Origin: Kriegella sp965368185 | Lineage (GTDB): Bacteria; Bacteroidota; Bacteroidia; Flavobacteriales; Flavobacteriaceae | Direction: 5' to 3' | Assembly: GCA_965368185.1 (NCBI GenBank) | Contig: CBDULZ010000013.1 | Location: 12,288 to 76,287, forward strand | DNA length: 64,000 nt | Made by a program: the position numbers and the translations under genes | Shown here: in pieces, positions 19,796 to 28,225 of the stretch | Position numbering within the stretch: the stretch's first letter is position 1 | Layout: every line of letters begins with the position of its first letter | Notes under the pieces: model-generated | Databases searched by the model: none | Told to the model about the DNA's origin: nothing | What the model saw: the letters and a program-made list of their open reading frames with translations, nothing else

Positions 19796-19864
19796 CTGTG
19801 CTGAACCTGTTTCGAAATTTCTCCTTCCTAATATGGGCTGAACCTCGAAACAAGTTCAGGACAG
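19796..19864. repeat. intergenic palindrome
   Basis: Arms CTGTGCTGAACCTGTTTCGA-type (19796-19815) and TCGAAACAAGTTCAGGACAG (19845-19864) are near-perfect reverse complements around a 29-base spacer. It resembles the dispersed palindromic repeats found between genes in flavobacterial genomes. It lies between the DUF4870 gene and the PadR promoter and could also end the DUF4870 transcript. Confidence 0.6.
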
Positions 19865-19927
19865 TTTGATTGATGATTAAACTCCAAATGGTGTGATGAG
19901 TACCATGTGTTTTTGATTTGATGTTTT

Positions 19928-20410
19928 TTATTTTATAAAATTAATGGTAATAGGATATTTAAAGGTCTGGCCTTCATTGGTTCGAATGGTGGCTAGAATG
20001 GTATAAACGATATTTATGATAAACAGGGCGATTTGTAATAATCCGGAAATACCTAATGGCAAAAACCACTTTCCAAAGCGGAAATTATCGCTATCAAAAT
20101 TGATATTCATGGTATTATAATTGTTCAGGCTATCAAAACCGAAATGCCCAAAATCAAAAACGTTCGGAAGAAAACTTATAATGAAGGGAATACTTATGAT
20201 TCCTAATATAATCGAATAGAGCAAAAGGCTAATTTGAAAATTTAAGGCTTGTTTGCCATTGTAATCGACAAATTTATATTCCGATTTATTGGCTGTCCAT
20301 AATACCAAAGGCAGTATAAAATTCCCAAAAGGAATCAAGTACTTTGAAAACGTCGATGCGTGAATGATGGCGGACAAATTTCGCTCGTGTTTTGTCAATG
20401 TATCTGTCAT
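19928..20410 (-). CDS. DUF4870-domain membrane protein
   Basis: A 160-residue inner-membrane protein. The N-terminal ERNLSAIIHASTFSKYLIPFGNFILPL and WTANKSEYKFVDYNGKQALNFQ segments are the DUF4870 (Tic20-like) hallmark. Three to four transmembrane helices follow, with a polar glycine/asparagine-rich loop in the middle. In flavobacteria this gene is often next to PspC/PadR clusters, as here. Its function is unknown. Confidence 0.88.
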   Translation of the reverse strand: MTDTLTKHERNLSAIIHASTFSKYLIPFGNFILPLVLWTANKSEYKFVDYNGKQALNFQISLLLYSIILGIISIPFIISFLPNVFDFGHFGFDSLNNYNTMNINFDSDNFRFGKWFLPLGISGLLQIALFIINIVYTILATIRTNEGQTFKYPITINFIK

Positions 20411-20541
20411 AGCTTAGTAATTTCTTATACAAATATATATCTAAAAGAAGGTACTATGCAAAACAAAGTACTATAAATTAACATAAAATTAACAATTGTG
20501 ACTTAAGATAATTTCAATACTTTTAGGTCAGAAACAATATT

Positions 20542-20997
20542 ATGGCAACAAATACTGGGAAGTTCAATGCGTTTACCTTTTTTAATCTACCCGTAGCTTG
20601 GTGGTGTGGGGTACGCCTAAAATATATCGATGAGCAAAAGGCGATAGTGACCGTAAAGCACAGATGGTTCAACCAAAATCCGTTTAAATCGATGTTTTGG
20701 GCCGTGCAGGGAATGGCTGCCGAATTCAGTACCGGTACCCTAGTTATTGCTCAGATTAGGAAGAGCGGTAAAAAAATATCGATGCTCGTGGCAAATAACA
20801 ATGCCAATTTTTCTAAAAAAGCGACAGGAAGATTGACATTTACCTGCGAAGACGGGCATTTGATCAACGAGGCCATAGTTAAAACCATAGCCACAGGGGA
20901 AGGGCAGACCTTTTGGATGAAGTCGGTCGGGGTAAACGAAGATGGGGTAGTGGTCTCTACTTTTAATTTCGAATGGACAATACGAGTGAAGGGTTGA
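20542..20997 (+). CDS. DUF4442 hotdog-fold protein
   Basis: A 151-residue protein resembling the DUF4442 group of hotdog-fold thioesterase-like proteins. It opens with FTFFNLPVAWWCGVRLKYID and has the conserved HRWFNQNPFKSMFWAVQGMAAE-type helix that runs along the sheet. Such proteins may hydrolyse acyl-CoA or bind acyl chains, but no activity is established for this group. It is a single gene, divergent from the DUF4870 gene. Confidence 0.8.
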   Translation: MATNTGKFNAFTFFNLPVAWWCGVRLKYIDEQKAIVTVKHRWFNQNPFKSMFWAVQGMAAEFSTGTLVIAQIRKSGKKISMLVANNNANFSKKATGRLTFTCEDGHLINEAIVKTIATGEGQTFWMKSVGVNEDGVVVSTFNFEWTIRVKG

Positions 20998-21109
20998 TGC
21001 TATTGATCTTCTTCTACAGATAAAAAGAAAGTACATCTTCGAATGCGGATTAAATTGACTGTAATTTTTGGGTTAAGTTGTAAGCATGCACATAAAAAAG
21101 CAACTAACT

Positions 21110-21208
21110 ATGATCATCAACAACGTAAATGAGATATGTGATCGCTTTTCTAGTAGCGACTTTATGGTCTATTTACCTACACAAATTCAATTGAAAAAAT
21201 GGAAGTGA
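21110..21208 (+). other. short upstream reading frame overlapping arsM start
   Basis: A 32-codon ATG-initiated frame ends in TGA at 21206-21208, 10 bases inside the arsM gene. The overlap geometry would allow translational coupling or a leader-peptide control of arsM. No conserved motif is seen, and it may be chance. Confidence 0.2.
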
Positions 21209-22254
21209 AACACGAAGAGGTCCAAAGCTATTATGGAAAAGAATTGGTTAACAGTGATGATTTAAAGACCAATGCCTGTTGTACTTTAGAGGAGCCACCA
21301 CAATATATTAAGGATGCTTTGAATAATGTGCATGACGAAATAGTGGCTAAATATTATGGCTGCGGTTTGGTGATACCTGAAGAATTGGAAGGCTTACGAA
21401 TTCTAGACTTGGGGTCGGGGAGTGGAAGAGATTGCTATATCTTGTCTCAATTGGTTGGTCAAAAAGGAGAAGTGATTGGCGTTGATATGACTGATGAGCA
21501 ACTCGAAACTGCCAACAATTACATTGATTATCATACTAGGAAATTCGGATATGAATATGCGAACCTAAAGTTTTTAAAAGGTAATATCGAAGCGCTGAGG
21601 CAACTGAATTTAGAACCCAATAGTTTTGACTTGATAATTTCAAATTGTGTGATTAATCTCGCTGTGAACAAAGAAAAAGTGCTTGGAGATGCTTACCGTT
21701 TATTAAAACCAGGTGGAGAAATGTATTTTAGTGACGTATATAGTAATCGGCGAATTAGTAAAACGTTACAAGATGACCCCGTACTTTGGGGAGAGTGTTT
21801 AAGTGGTGCCCTATATTGGAACGATTTTTTGCGCATGGCCCGAAGGGCTGGGTTTACCGATCCCAGAAGTGTAAAAAGTAATCCCATTACCATTGAAAAT
21901 AGCGAAGTCAAAGAAAAATGTGGGGACATTCAGTTTTTTTCCGTCACGTATCGTTTATGGAAAATTAGCGAATTGGAAGACGCATGCGAAGATTATGGTC
22001 AAGCAGTGGCATACAAGGGGACCATTGCCCATCATAAAAACAGCTTTCAATTGGACGATCATCACAACTTTCCAAAGAATAAAATACTACCAGTGTGCGG
22101 AAATACGTACTTAATGCTACAGGCATCAAGATACCGGGATCATTTCACCTATTACGGTAGTTGGGAAACACATTTTGGAATTTTTGAAGGATGTGGGGCC
22201 TCGATGCCTTTCAGCGACGTCGATTCTGGTGAATTGGTAGCAAATTGTTGCTGA
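21199..22254 (+). CDS. arsM: arsenite S-adenosylmethionine methyltransferase (ArsM-like)
   Basis: A 351-residue SAM-dependent methyltransferase. The SAM-binding motif LDLGSGSGRDCY is near residues 69-80 and VIGVDMTDEQL follows. Cysteines at 28, 55, 150 and 200 reproduce closely the pattern and spacing of the four As(III)-binding and catalytic cysteines of characterised ArsM (44, 72, 174, 224 in the algal enzyme), including SNCVINL and GECLSGALY. The C-terminal domain ends in a Cys pair. It would convert arsenite to methylated, partly volatile arsenicals in the cytoplasm. No arsR, arsB or acr3 is adjacent. A short reading frame overlaps its start. Confidence 0.88.
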   Translation: MEVKHEEVQSYYGKELVNSDDLKTNACCTLEEPPQYIKDALNNVHDEIVAKYYGCGLVIPEELEGLRILDLGSGSGRDCYILSQLVGQKGEVIGVDMTDEQLETANNYIDYHTRKFGYEYANLKFLKGNIEALRQLNLEPNSFDLIISNCVINLAVNKEKVLGDAYRLLKPGGEMYFSDVYSNRRISKTLQDDPVLWGECLSGALYWNDFLRMARRAGFTDPRSVKSNPITIENSEVKEKCGDIQFFSVTYRLWKISELEDACEDYGQAVAYKGTIAHHKNSFQLDDHHNFPKNKILPVCGNTYLMLQASRYRDHFTYYGSWETHFGIFEGCGASMPFSDVDSGELVANCC

Positions 22255-22547
22255 TTCAGCGGTTGATAGATTGAAAATAAGCAAACTGAGGTTGAATGAA
22301 GCTTGGACCATCTTCTATGCCTTGTAATTGAGAATGAATTGCAAGACTAAATTGCTATGGTCGTTACTCGTTTACACCTTTAAAATTTGACCCAATACAC
22401 TTTTTTCTGTAGAAGCTTTGTTCGAGGTTAAAATTCTTAGGAATAATTTGTAACATTTTTGGTAGAACAACCAACTAACAAGCACAAACAATATATAAAA
22501 TAAAAGATTTTCTGCCTTTGCGGAATTGAAATTAAAAATTAGAGATT

Positions 22548-23345
22548 ATGAACGCACACGAAATAGACTTCGAAATTTACGGTGAAGAAATGCAATATGT
22601 CGAAATTGAATTGGATCCGCAAGAGGCCGTAGTGGCCGAGGCAGGTAGCTTTATGATGATGGATGACGAAATAAAAATGGACACTATTTTTGGAGACGGC
22701 TCGAATCAAGACACCGGTGTTTTGGGCAAGCTGTTTTCGGCAGGAAAGCGACTGTTAACAGGGGAGAGTCTTTTTATGACCGCATTTTTAAATGTAGGTC
22801 AAGGAAAGAAACAAGTGAGCTTTGCATCGCCTTATCCCGGCAAAATTTTGCCGATTGATCTTTCTGAAAAAGACGGCAAGTTTATTTGTCAAAAGGATGC
22901 TTTTTTATGTGCGGCCAAGGGTGTTTCGGTAGGTATTGAATTTTCAAAACGCTTGGGCAGGGGGCTTTTTGGAGGTGAGGGGTTTATCATGCAGAAGCTT
23001 GAAGGTGACGGCATGGCATTTGTTCATGCCGGAGGCACTATGGCAAAAAAAGTTTTGGGTGTCGGTGAGGTCCTAAAGGTCGATACCGGTTGTATTGTTG
23101 GATTTACAAAAGATGTGGATTATGATATCGAATTTGTTGGAGGCATAAAAAATACGGTTTTTGGAGGAGAGGGATTGTTTTTTGCCACCTTAAGAGGTCC
23201 GGGAACGGTTTACATACAATCGTTGCCTTTTAGCCGCTTGGCGGGCCGTGTACTTGCATCGATCCCAAGAGGAGGCAAAGATAAGGGTGAAGGTAGTATT
23301 TTAGGAGGTCTTGGTGATATTATCGGAGGTGATAATCGGTTTTAA
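22548..23345 (+). CDS. TIGR00266/AIM24-family protein
   Basis: A 265-residue beta-rich protein of the TIGR00266 (AIM24-like) family. The conserved EAVVAEAGSFMMMDDEIKM block is at ~26-44, GESLFMTAFLN at ~75, and the C-terminus has the glycine-rich FGGEGLFFATLRGPGTVYIQSLPFSRLA run. The tandem beta-sandwich repeats form a trimeric barrel in solved homologues. Biochemical function is unknown. It is a monocistronic gene followed by a long palindrome. Confidence 0.88.
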   Translation: MNAHEIDFEIYGEEMQYVEIELDPQEAVVAEAGSFMMMDDEIKMDTIFGDGSNQDTGVLGKLFSAGKRLLTGESLFMTAFLNVGQGKKQVSFASPYPGKILPIDLSEKDGKFICQKDAFLCAAKGVSVGIEFSKRLGRGLFGGEGFIMQKLEGDGMAFVHAGGTMAKKVLGVGEVLKVDTGCIVGFTKDVDYDIEFVGGIKNTVFGGEGLFFATLRGPGTVYIQSLPFSRLAGRVLASIPRGGKDKGEGSILGGLGDIIGGDNRF

Positions 23346-23349
23346 TATC

Positions 23350-23456
23350 CGCCTTCGCGAGGTACGAAGCGATCTGTTGAATTTAGTTCTATATAGTGTT
23401 TGAATTATCTCAAAGGACTATAATAAACTGATCGCGTCACTTTGTTCGCGAAGGCG
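23350..23456. repeat. long imperfect palindrome (REP-like)
   Basis: Outer arms CGCCTTCGCGA (23350-23360) and TCGCGAAGGCG (23446-23456) are perfect complements, and pairing continues imperfectly inward through GCGATCTGTTGAA and its counterpart AAACTGATCGCG. The 107-bp element fills the gap between two genes. The inner ATCTGTTGAA word recurs in the hairpin at 35500-35535. Confidence 0.65.
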
Positions 23457-23479
23457 TCAATCATAAACTTTTTTACTGA

Positions 23480-24133
23480 ATGAATTTCAAAAACCTGATT
23501 ACATTTCTTAACGAGCTACAACAAAATAACAATAAAGAATGGATGGATGCCAACCGAAAATGGTACACTGAGGTCCGAAATGATTTTATTGCGTGGTTAG
23601 ATTTATTGAATGCCCAACTGGCAGAAATCGATGAGGAATATTATGATACCCCAGGTAAAAAGGGCATCAATCGTATCAATAACAATCTGATGTTTCATCC
23701 GAATAAGCCAATTTATAAAGATCATTTTGGCGCGGGGTTGGACAAGCGGCCCAATACTGGCGATTTTTATATTGAGATCGGTATCGAACGATCCATTTTT
23801 GCTGGTGGGTTATGGCGACCGGAACCCAAACGATTGCGAAGCGTTCGCGATGCCATAGATTATGACGGAGAAAAGCTAAAAACGATTTTGGCCAAAAAGT
23901 CGTTCAAGAATATGTTTGGAACATTATATGGGCATGCAAAGCTGACGAAGGCCCCTAAAGGGTATGCCAATGACCATCCGCATATCGATTTGTTACGCAA
24001 TAAAACGTTTGCCGTGGCTACCGAATTTCCTACCAAAGAAGTGTTGAAAGCCAATTTTGATAAAAAGGTATTCCACGCCTATCGAGAAATGCTCCCGTTT
24101 CGAAGGTATTTAAACAAGGCGGTAACCGTTTGA
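23480..24133 (+). CDS. DUF2461-domain protein
   Basis: A 217-residue member of the DUF2461 (TIGR02453) family: FLNELQQNNNKEWMDANRKWY at the N-terminus, INRINNNLMFHPNKPIYKDHFGAGL in the middle and the PKGY/HPHIDLLRNK region are diagnostic. Function is unknown; the family is widespread in Bacteroidota and also occurs in eukaryotes. It is probably cytoplasmic, with no signal or membrane segment. Confidence 0.87.
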   Translation: MNFKNLITFLNELQQNNNKEWMDANRKWYTEVRNDFIAWLDLLNAQLAEIDEEYYDTPGKKGINRINNNLMFHPNKPIYKDHFGAGLDKRPNTGDFYIEIGIERSIFAGGLWRPEPKRLRSVRDAIDYDGEKLKTILAKKSFKNMFGTLYGHAKLTKAPKGYANDHPHIDLLRNKTFAVATEFPTKEVLKANFDKKVFHAYREMLPFRRYLNKAVTV

Positions 24134-24150
24134 TAAGTTTGCGAAAATAG

Positions 24151-24249
24151 TTTTCCTTTCTTTATGGGGATACATATAAAGACTGATTCAAAAGGTCTTC
24201 TTTAATTGCACATACTTTTTGATTTGCGCCCCCATAGTTTAAAGGAAAA
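24151..24249. repeat. imperfect inverted repeat in 335-base gap
   Basis: Arms TTTTCCTTTCTTTATGGGG (24151-24169) and CCCCATAGTTTAAAGGAAAA (24230-24249) are near reverse complements, enclosing about 60 bases. It lies in the gap 24134-24468, where no gene is seen. A folded RNA 3' end or a degenerate mobile palindrome are both possible. Confidence 0.45.
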
Positions 24250-24350
24250 AGATGTTTTGGTCTCTTCAACTATTTTGATATAATATTTTGGGTTGTCAAT
24301 CATGGCATATAAATGGATGACTACGGTAAAATGTCAATGATTCTTTGAAA

Positions 24351-24370
24351 GGGGGTAGAACCCCATTTTT
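24351..24370 (+). terminator. weak hairpin with T run
   Basis: GGGG-TAGAA-CCCC followed by ATTTTT. The stem is only four G:C pairs, so it is a marginal terminator candidate 100 bases before the cyclase gene. Confidence 0.3.
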
Positions 24371-24468
24371 AATAACTGGGGCATTGGTCATCTTTGAGCA
24401 AATTAAACCGCATTACTAGATTTAGAGACGGTAGAAATCGTATCTTTCTATAGAAATAATTCTACAAG

Positions 24469-25578
24469 ATGTATATCAGGCCTAAAATACGGGCACAACT
24501 ACATCAGGTTTTGGCCATCACCATTTTTTGGATGGGATGTGGAGCTTTTTTTGCCCTCTACAAATGCGTTATTTATGACGCCTCATTAAGCAAGTTTGTG
24601 TTTTCTGTTCCCTATAGCCTGTCCCTTGGTGAATTTATGGTAATAAATCTGCTCGGTCCTGCTATTGGCGGAATCATCGGGGGCAGCATTATGGTGTTTG
24701 TGCTAAATGAAAGATATCGCAATAAAAGTTATGGTCATTTTCTGCTTTCGAGTATATTTTTTTTCCTCTTTTTTATTTTTGTCCTGAATACAATTGTCTC
24801 CTATTTTTTTTACCACAAAGAGCAAATCGTCAACAGTGACGATAGTTTAAGGGAAGCCATCGATCTATTGCTTTTGAACCCCTATGCAATTCGGAATATT
24901 GTGTCTTGGATGTTTATGGTATTTATTGCACTTTACAGTTTGAAGATTAATGAAAAATACGGGCCCGGTACGTTGTCCGCCTTGTTTCAGGGCAAGTATC
25001 ACAGACCACATGAAGTGCAACAAGTGTTTATGTTTCTTGACTTGACAGATTCTACATCTATTGCGGAGCAACTGGGTCATTTAAAATTCTTTGCCCTATT
25101 GCAGGACTTTTTTAGTGATATTACCGATCCGATACTTAATTCAAAAGGCAAAATTTATCAATACGTGGGAGACGAAGTAGTAATCTCATGGTCTTTACGA
25201 AAAGCCGTTTCTAAAAAGTCAAATTGTGTGAGCTGCTTCTTCAAAATAGAGGACGCTCTAGAGCATAGAAAACCATATTATACTCAAAAATATGGTCTTT
25301 TTCCCTTATTTAAGGCTGCAGTTCATAAAGGTCTGGTGACCGTGGGGGAGATGGGTGTGATTAAAAGGGAAATTGTGTATTCAGGTGATATTTTGAATAC
25401 CACTTCCCGCATCTTGGAACAGTGCAAACCGTATAATCAAAAATTAATAATCTCGAAAGATATATTAGAGATGATATCGGAATATGGAATTAAGGAATAT
25501 ACTGTTAAATTCCTAGGGGAAATGGCGCTAAGGGGCAAGATACAGCAGGTTGGGCTTTATAGTGTAGAGAGAACCTGA
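24469..25578 (+). CDS. membrane class III adenylate/guanylate cyclase-like protein
   Basis: A 369-residue protein with four predicted N-terminal transmembrane helices (~15-33, ~56-80, ~88-112, ~140-158) and a C-terminal class III cyclase catalytic domain (~185-365). Metal-binding Asp residues are in FLDLTDST and YVGDEVVISW, and the Asn/Arg pair for transition-state binding is in GDILNTTSRIL. The position usually holding the purine-selecting Lys (K-x-x-GD) appears to be Gln (YQYVGDE), so nucleotide specificity is uncertain. It probably makes a cyclic nucleotide in response to a membrane cue; a cNMP-binding sigma-54 activator is encoded at 40997. Confidence 0.87.
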   Translation: MYIRPKIRAQLHQVLAITIFWMGCGAFFALYKCVIYDASLSKFVFSVPYSLSLGEFMVINLLGPAIGGIIGGSIMVFVLNERYRNKSYGHFLLSSIFFFLFFIFVLNTIVSYFFYHKEQIVNSDDSLREAIDLLLLNPYAIRNIVSWMFMVFIALYSLKINEKYGPGTLSALFQGKYHRPHEVQQVFMFLDLTDSTSIAEQLGHLKFFALLQDFFSDITDPILNSKGKIYQYVGDEVVISWSLRKAVSKKSNCVSCFFKIEDALEHRKPYYTQKYGLFPLFKAAVHKGLVTVGEMGVIKREIVYSGDILNTTSRILEQCKPYNQKLIISKDILEMISEYGIKEYTVKFLGEMALRGKIQQVGLYSVERT

Positions 25579-25717
25579 TCTTTAATGGATTTAAGGGTAA
25601 AGGGACAATAGTTTTTTACCTATTGAAATCTTGATAAATTAATTGGTAATATTTAAAATGACTTTAGACAGAAATAGGTATTTCATTTTTCGTTTAGATT
25701 AGAATCTACATTTTATA

Positions 25718-26311
25718 TTATTCTTCCATAACCGCTATCAGTTCCTCAACTTTTTTTAACCGGGGAACATACTGGGTTTTTACTATCCATTTTCCCCAGA
25801 AATAGGTGACCACCCCCGTAGCAATTGCAACTATAAACACTATTGCAATCAATTTATTATTAAGTTTTCCTTCGAGTAAGGGGCCAAAAAGAAAGAGTAT
25901 TACGCTAAGTATAGTGGGTAGAATATACCAGAAAATTGCATTGTCACCCCACTTTTTAAGTAGTATTAAATATTTTCTAGATTCATATAAGTAGTCCAAA
26001 TAACTTTTCGTCAAGTTATTGGGTTTCTTTTTTTTCCACTCCTTGAGTTTAATAAAGTACCAAATACCCCATGTGACAATTAGAATCGAAGCAATTTTTG
26101 ACAGTACAAAAGGAACGAAGTAGATATAAAAAATAAACACAGGTATGGCGATTATCAGGGCCGCTTGCTCTACCAGTATACCGTATTTCACTAATCTGTC
26201 AAATCGGCTCAAACTCGATTGCATTTCTAACATCAAACGCGATTTATCAAACTTTATCTGCTCTTCTATAGGGGAAGATTGCCAAATCTTAATCAGTTCG
26301 TCCTCCATCAT
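25718..26311 (-). CDS. membrane protein partner of ECF sigma factor
   Basis: A 197-residue protein with four hydrophobic helices (~42-62, ~70-88, ~125-143, ~152-170). The first 35 residues are a soluble segment (EDELIKIWQSSPIEEQIKFDKSRL), as in cytoplasmic tips of anti-sigma factors. Its start codon overlaps the end of the ECF sigma gene by 4 bases, so translation is coupled. By position it may be the anti-sigma factor, but it has no ZAS zinc motif that I can see, so this is inference. Confidence 0.75.
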   Translation of the reverse strand: MMEDELIKIWQSSPIEEQIKFDKSRLMLEMQSSLSRFDRLVKYGILVEQAALIIAIPVFIFYIYFVPFVLSKIASILIVTWGIWYFIKLKEWKKKKPNNLTKSYLDYLYESRKYLILLKKWGDNAIFWYILPTILSVILFLFGPLLEGKLNNKLIAIVFIVAIATGVVTYFWGKWIVKTQYVPRLKKVEELIAVMEE

Positions 26312-26814
26312 GCGGTTCGATTTATACAGTTCAACAATTTTTTCTTGATGCGCTTGACCTTTACTGCCACATTATTTTCAGATAGCCCTAAAATTTCAGA
26401 AATTTCTTTATAGCGAACTTCTTCCAAATAGAGCGTGATAACCGCCTTGTCGGCTTCATTCAATTTTTTGATACAGCTTTTGAGATGCCCCAATTTCTTT
26501 TGTTCTTCAGGGTTTTCCTTCGTAGGTGTAAATTTGGCGATTGTAATACTGTCCATTTGAATGAACCGTTTCTGCTTTTTAATTTCTTTTGAACGAAAAC
26601 GAAGACATACATTTAATGTTATTCTGTACATCCATGTAGCTATTGAAGATTTTTTCTCAAAAGTTGGCATTGATGTCCATATTTGTACCAATACTTCTTG
26701 AAAAAGATCTTTGGTATCACTGGTGTCTTTGGCATAAACCGAACAGATTCGTAATAGTTTCTGTTGATTTTGCTCTATGGCATCCAAAAAGGTTTTTTCA
26801 AATGGATTGTTCAT
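26308..26814 (-). CDS. ECF RNA polymerase sigma factor
   Basis: A 168-residue sigma-70 family ECF factor. Region 2 contains DTKDLFQEVLVQIWTSMPTFE and ATWMYRITLNVCL; region 4 contains LYLEEVRYKEISEILGLSENNVAVKVKRIKKKL, a clear helix-turn-helix. There is no C-terminal extension. It is the first gene of a two-gene unit with the membrane protein at 25718. Its target promoter motif cannot be given from this window. Confidence 0.92.
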   Translation of the reverse strand: MNNPFEKTFLDAIEQNQQKLLRICSVYAKDTSDTKDLFQEVLVQIWTSMPTFEKKSSIATWMYRITLNVCLRFRSKEIKKQKRFIQMDSITIAKFTPTKENPEEQKKLGHLKSCIKKLNEADKAVITLYLEEVRYKEISEILGLSENNVAVKVKRIKKKLLNCINRTA

Positions 26815-27128
26815 TCGTATGACATGTCCTTATTTTTTTTAGTTACATGTAATTTAAAATTATGACAATTTAGAGGATAATTTTTTAAATGATTGATACG
26901 CTTGACAAAGCAAGATAAAGGGAGTGTTTTAAAGCAAAGTATCCGAATTTTTCACCATTCGAGTCATATAATCAATTGGTGGAAGCAGTTTTAATGGTAT
27001 AATTTTTACAGTCCAAGAATGAAAAGGGAAGACGCTTTGTACGTGACCAAAATAATCGGTAAATTTTCACGATAATTCGCGCCTGATTAAAACCATGTTT
27101 AATCGTATTCAGATATGTTCCAAAGAAG
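26815..27128. other. 314-base intergenic region between divergent units
   Basis: The stretch separates the ECF sigma gene (minus) from the histidine kinase gene (plus). I see no reading frame with protein-like content, no terminator and no convincing sigma-54 or TAnnTTTG site; it must contain the promoters of both units. Confidence 0.6.
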
Positions 27129-28220
27129 ATGATAGCAGCAGAAGCAAAGTTAAAAGAACGAATCAAAGAACTTACCTGTCTTTACGAGGTGACCTCGATT
27201 ATTGTGAATTGCGATTATACTGAAATTCAGGTGGCCTTGGAAGCTATTGCCACAAGCTTGCAAAAAGCGTGGCAGTATAATAAGGATACCTATGTCTCAA
27301 TTGCGACCGAAACCTACGTTTCAACTACGAAGAAAAAGAAAGCGAATTACGTCTTCCTCGAGTCGAAAATAACTGTTTTTAATAAAGTGAAAGGAAAATT
27401 ACGTGTTGGGTATCCTTCTCCAAAGTATACGGCCGAGGACTTTTTGGAGGAGGAGCAACGGTTGCTTGACAACGTGGGTCTTGAAATCGGTAACCTTTTG
27501 GAAAGAAAGGAGATCAAGGAAAGTGAAGTACTTATTAAAAGACAGGTCGAACAGTCTGATCGGTTACGCATCTTGGGTGAAATTACCGCCGGTATCGCAC
27601 ATGAGCTTAACACTCCTTTAGCCAATATTTTGGGGTTTACTGAACTTTTAAAGGAAAGCATTCCTCCGGGTAGTCAGGCATCAAATGACCTTGAAAAAAT
27701 AATCAATAGTGCCATTTACTCGAGGGAAGTAGTAAAAAAATTGATGTTCTTTGCCTGTGAAATGCCACAACAGAAAAGTTTGGTCAATATAATTCCGGTA
27801 ACCAAAGATGCAATTGCCTTACTTAATGCCCTACTTAAAACGAACAAGGTCGAATGTAAGTTTATGTCAGAACAGGAAGATGTGAAGCTCAAAATTGACA
27901 AAATACAGCTAACCCAAGTATTATTTAACTTAATTATAAACGCCATTTATTTTTCTCCCGAACGAAGTACCATAACTATTGAAATAATCGATAAGTCTAA
28001 TCAAGTTCTTGTCGAGATTACAGATGAGGGATCGGGAATACCTGATGATATTCATGATAAAATTTTTGAACCATTTTTTACCACCAAACCTTTTGGTGAA
28101 GGTTCTGGGCTGGGGCTAAGTGTTGTGCATGGGATAGTGAAAAGCCATCAGGGAAGTATAATCCACCGGCCGAATAACCCCCAAGGGACTATATTTGCCA
28201 TTACATTTCCTAAATTATAG
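27129..28220 (+). CDS. soluble sensor histidine kinase
   Basis: A 363-residue cytoplasmic kinase with no transmembrane segment. Residues ~1-125 form a GAF-like sensor region (KLKERIKELTCLYEVTSII opening), followed by a short coiled linker, a HisKA domain with H158 in IAHELNTPLANILGF, and an ATPase domain with N box (NLIINAIYFS), G1 (DEGSGIPDD), F box (FEPFFTTKPFGEG) and G2 (GLGLSVVHGI). The response regulator starts 5 bases downstream. The pair probably controls the sigma-54 promoter found at 29680. Confidence 0.93.
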   Translation: MIAAEAKLKERIKELTCLYEVTSIIVNCDYTEIQVALEAIATSLQKAWQYNKDTYVSIATETYVSTTKKKKANYVFLESKITVFNKVKGKLRVGYPSPKYTAEDFLEEEQRLLDNVGLEIGNLLERKEIKESEVLIKRQVEQSDRLRILGEITAGIAHELNTPLANILGFTELLKESIPPGSQASNDLEKIINSAIYSREVVKKLMFFACEMPQQKSLVNIIPVTKDAIALLNALLKTNKVECKFMSEQEDVKLKIDKIQLTQVLFNLIINAIYFSPERSTITIEIIDKSNQVLVEITDEGSGIPDDIHDKIFEPFFTTKPFGEGSGLGLSVVHGIVKSHQGSIIHRPNNPQGTIFAITFPKL

Positions 28221-28225
28221 AACGT

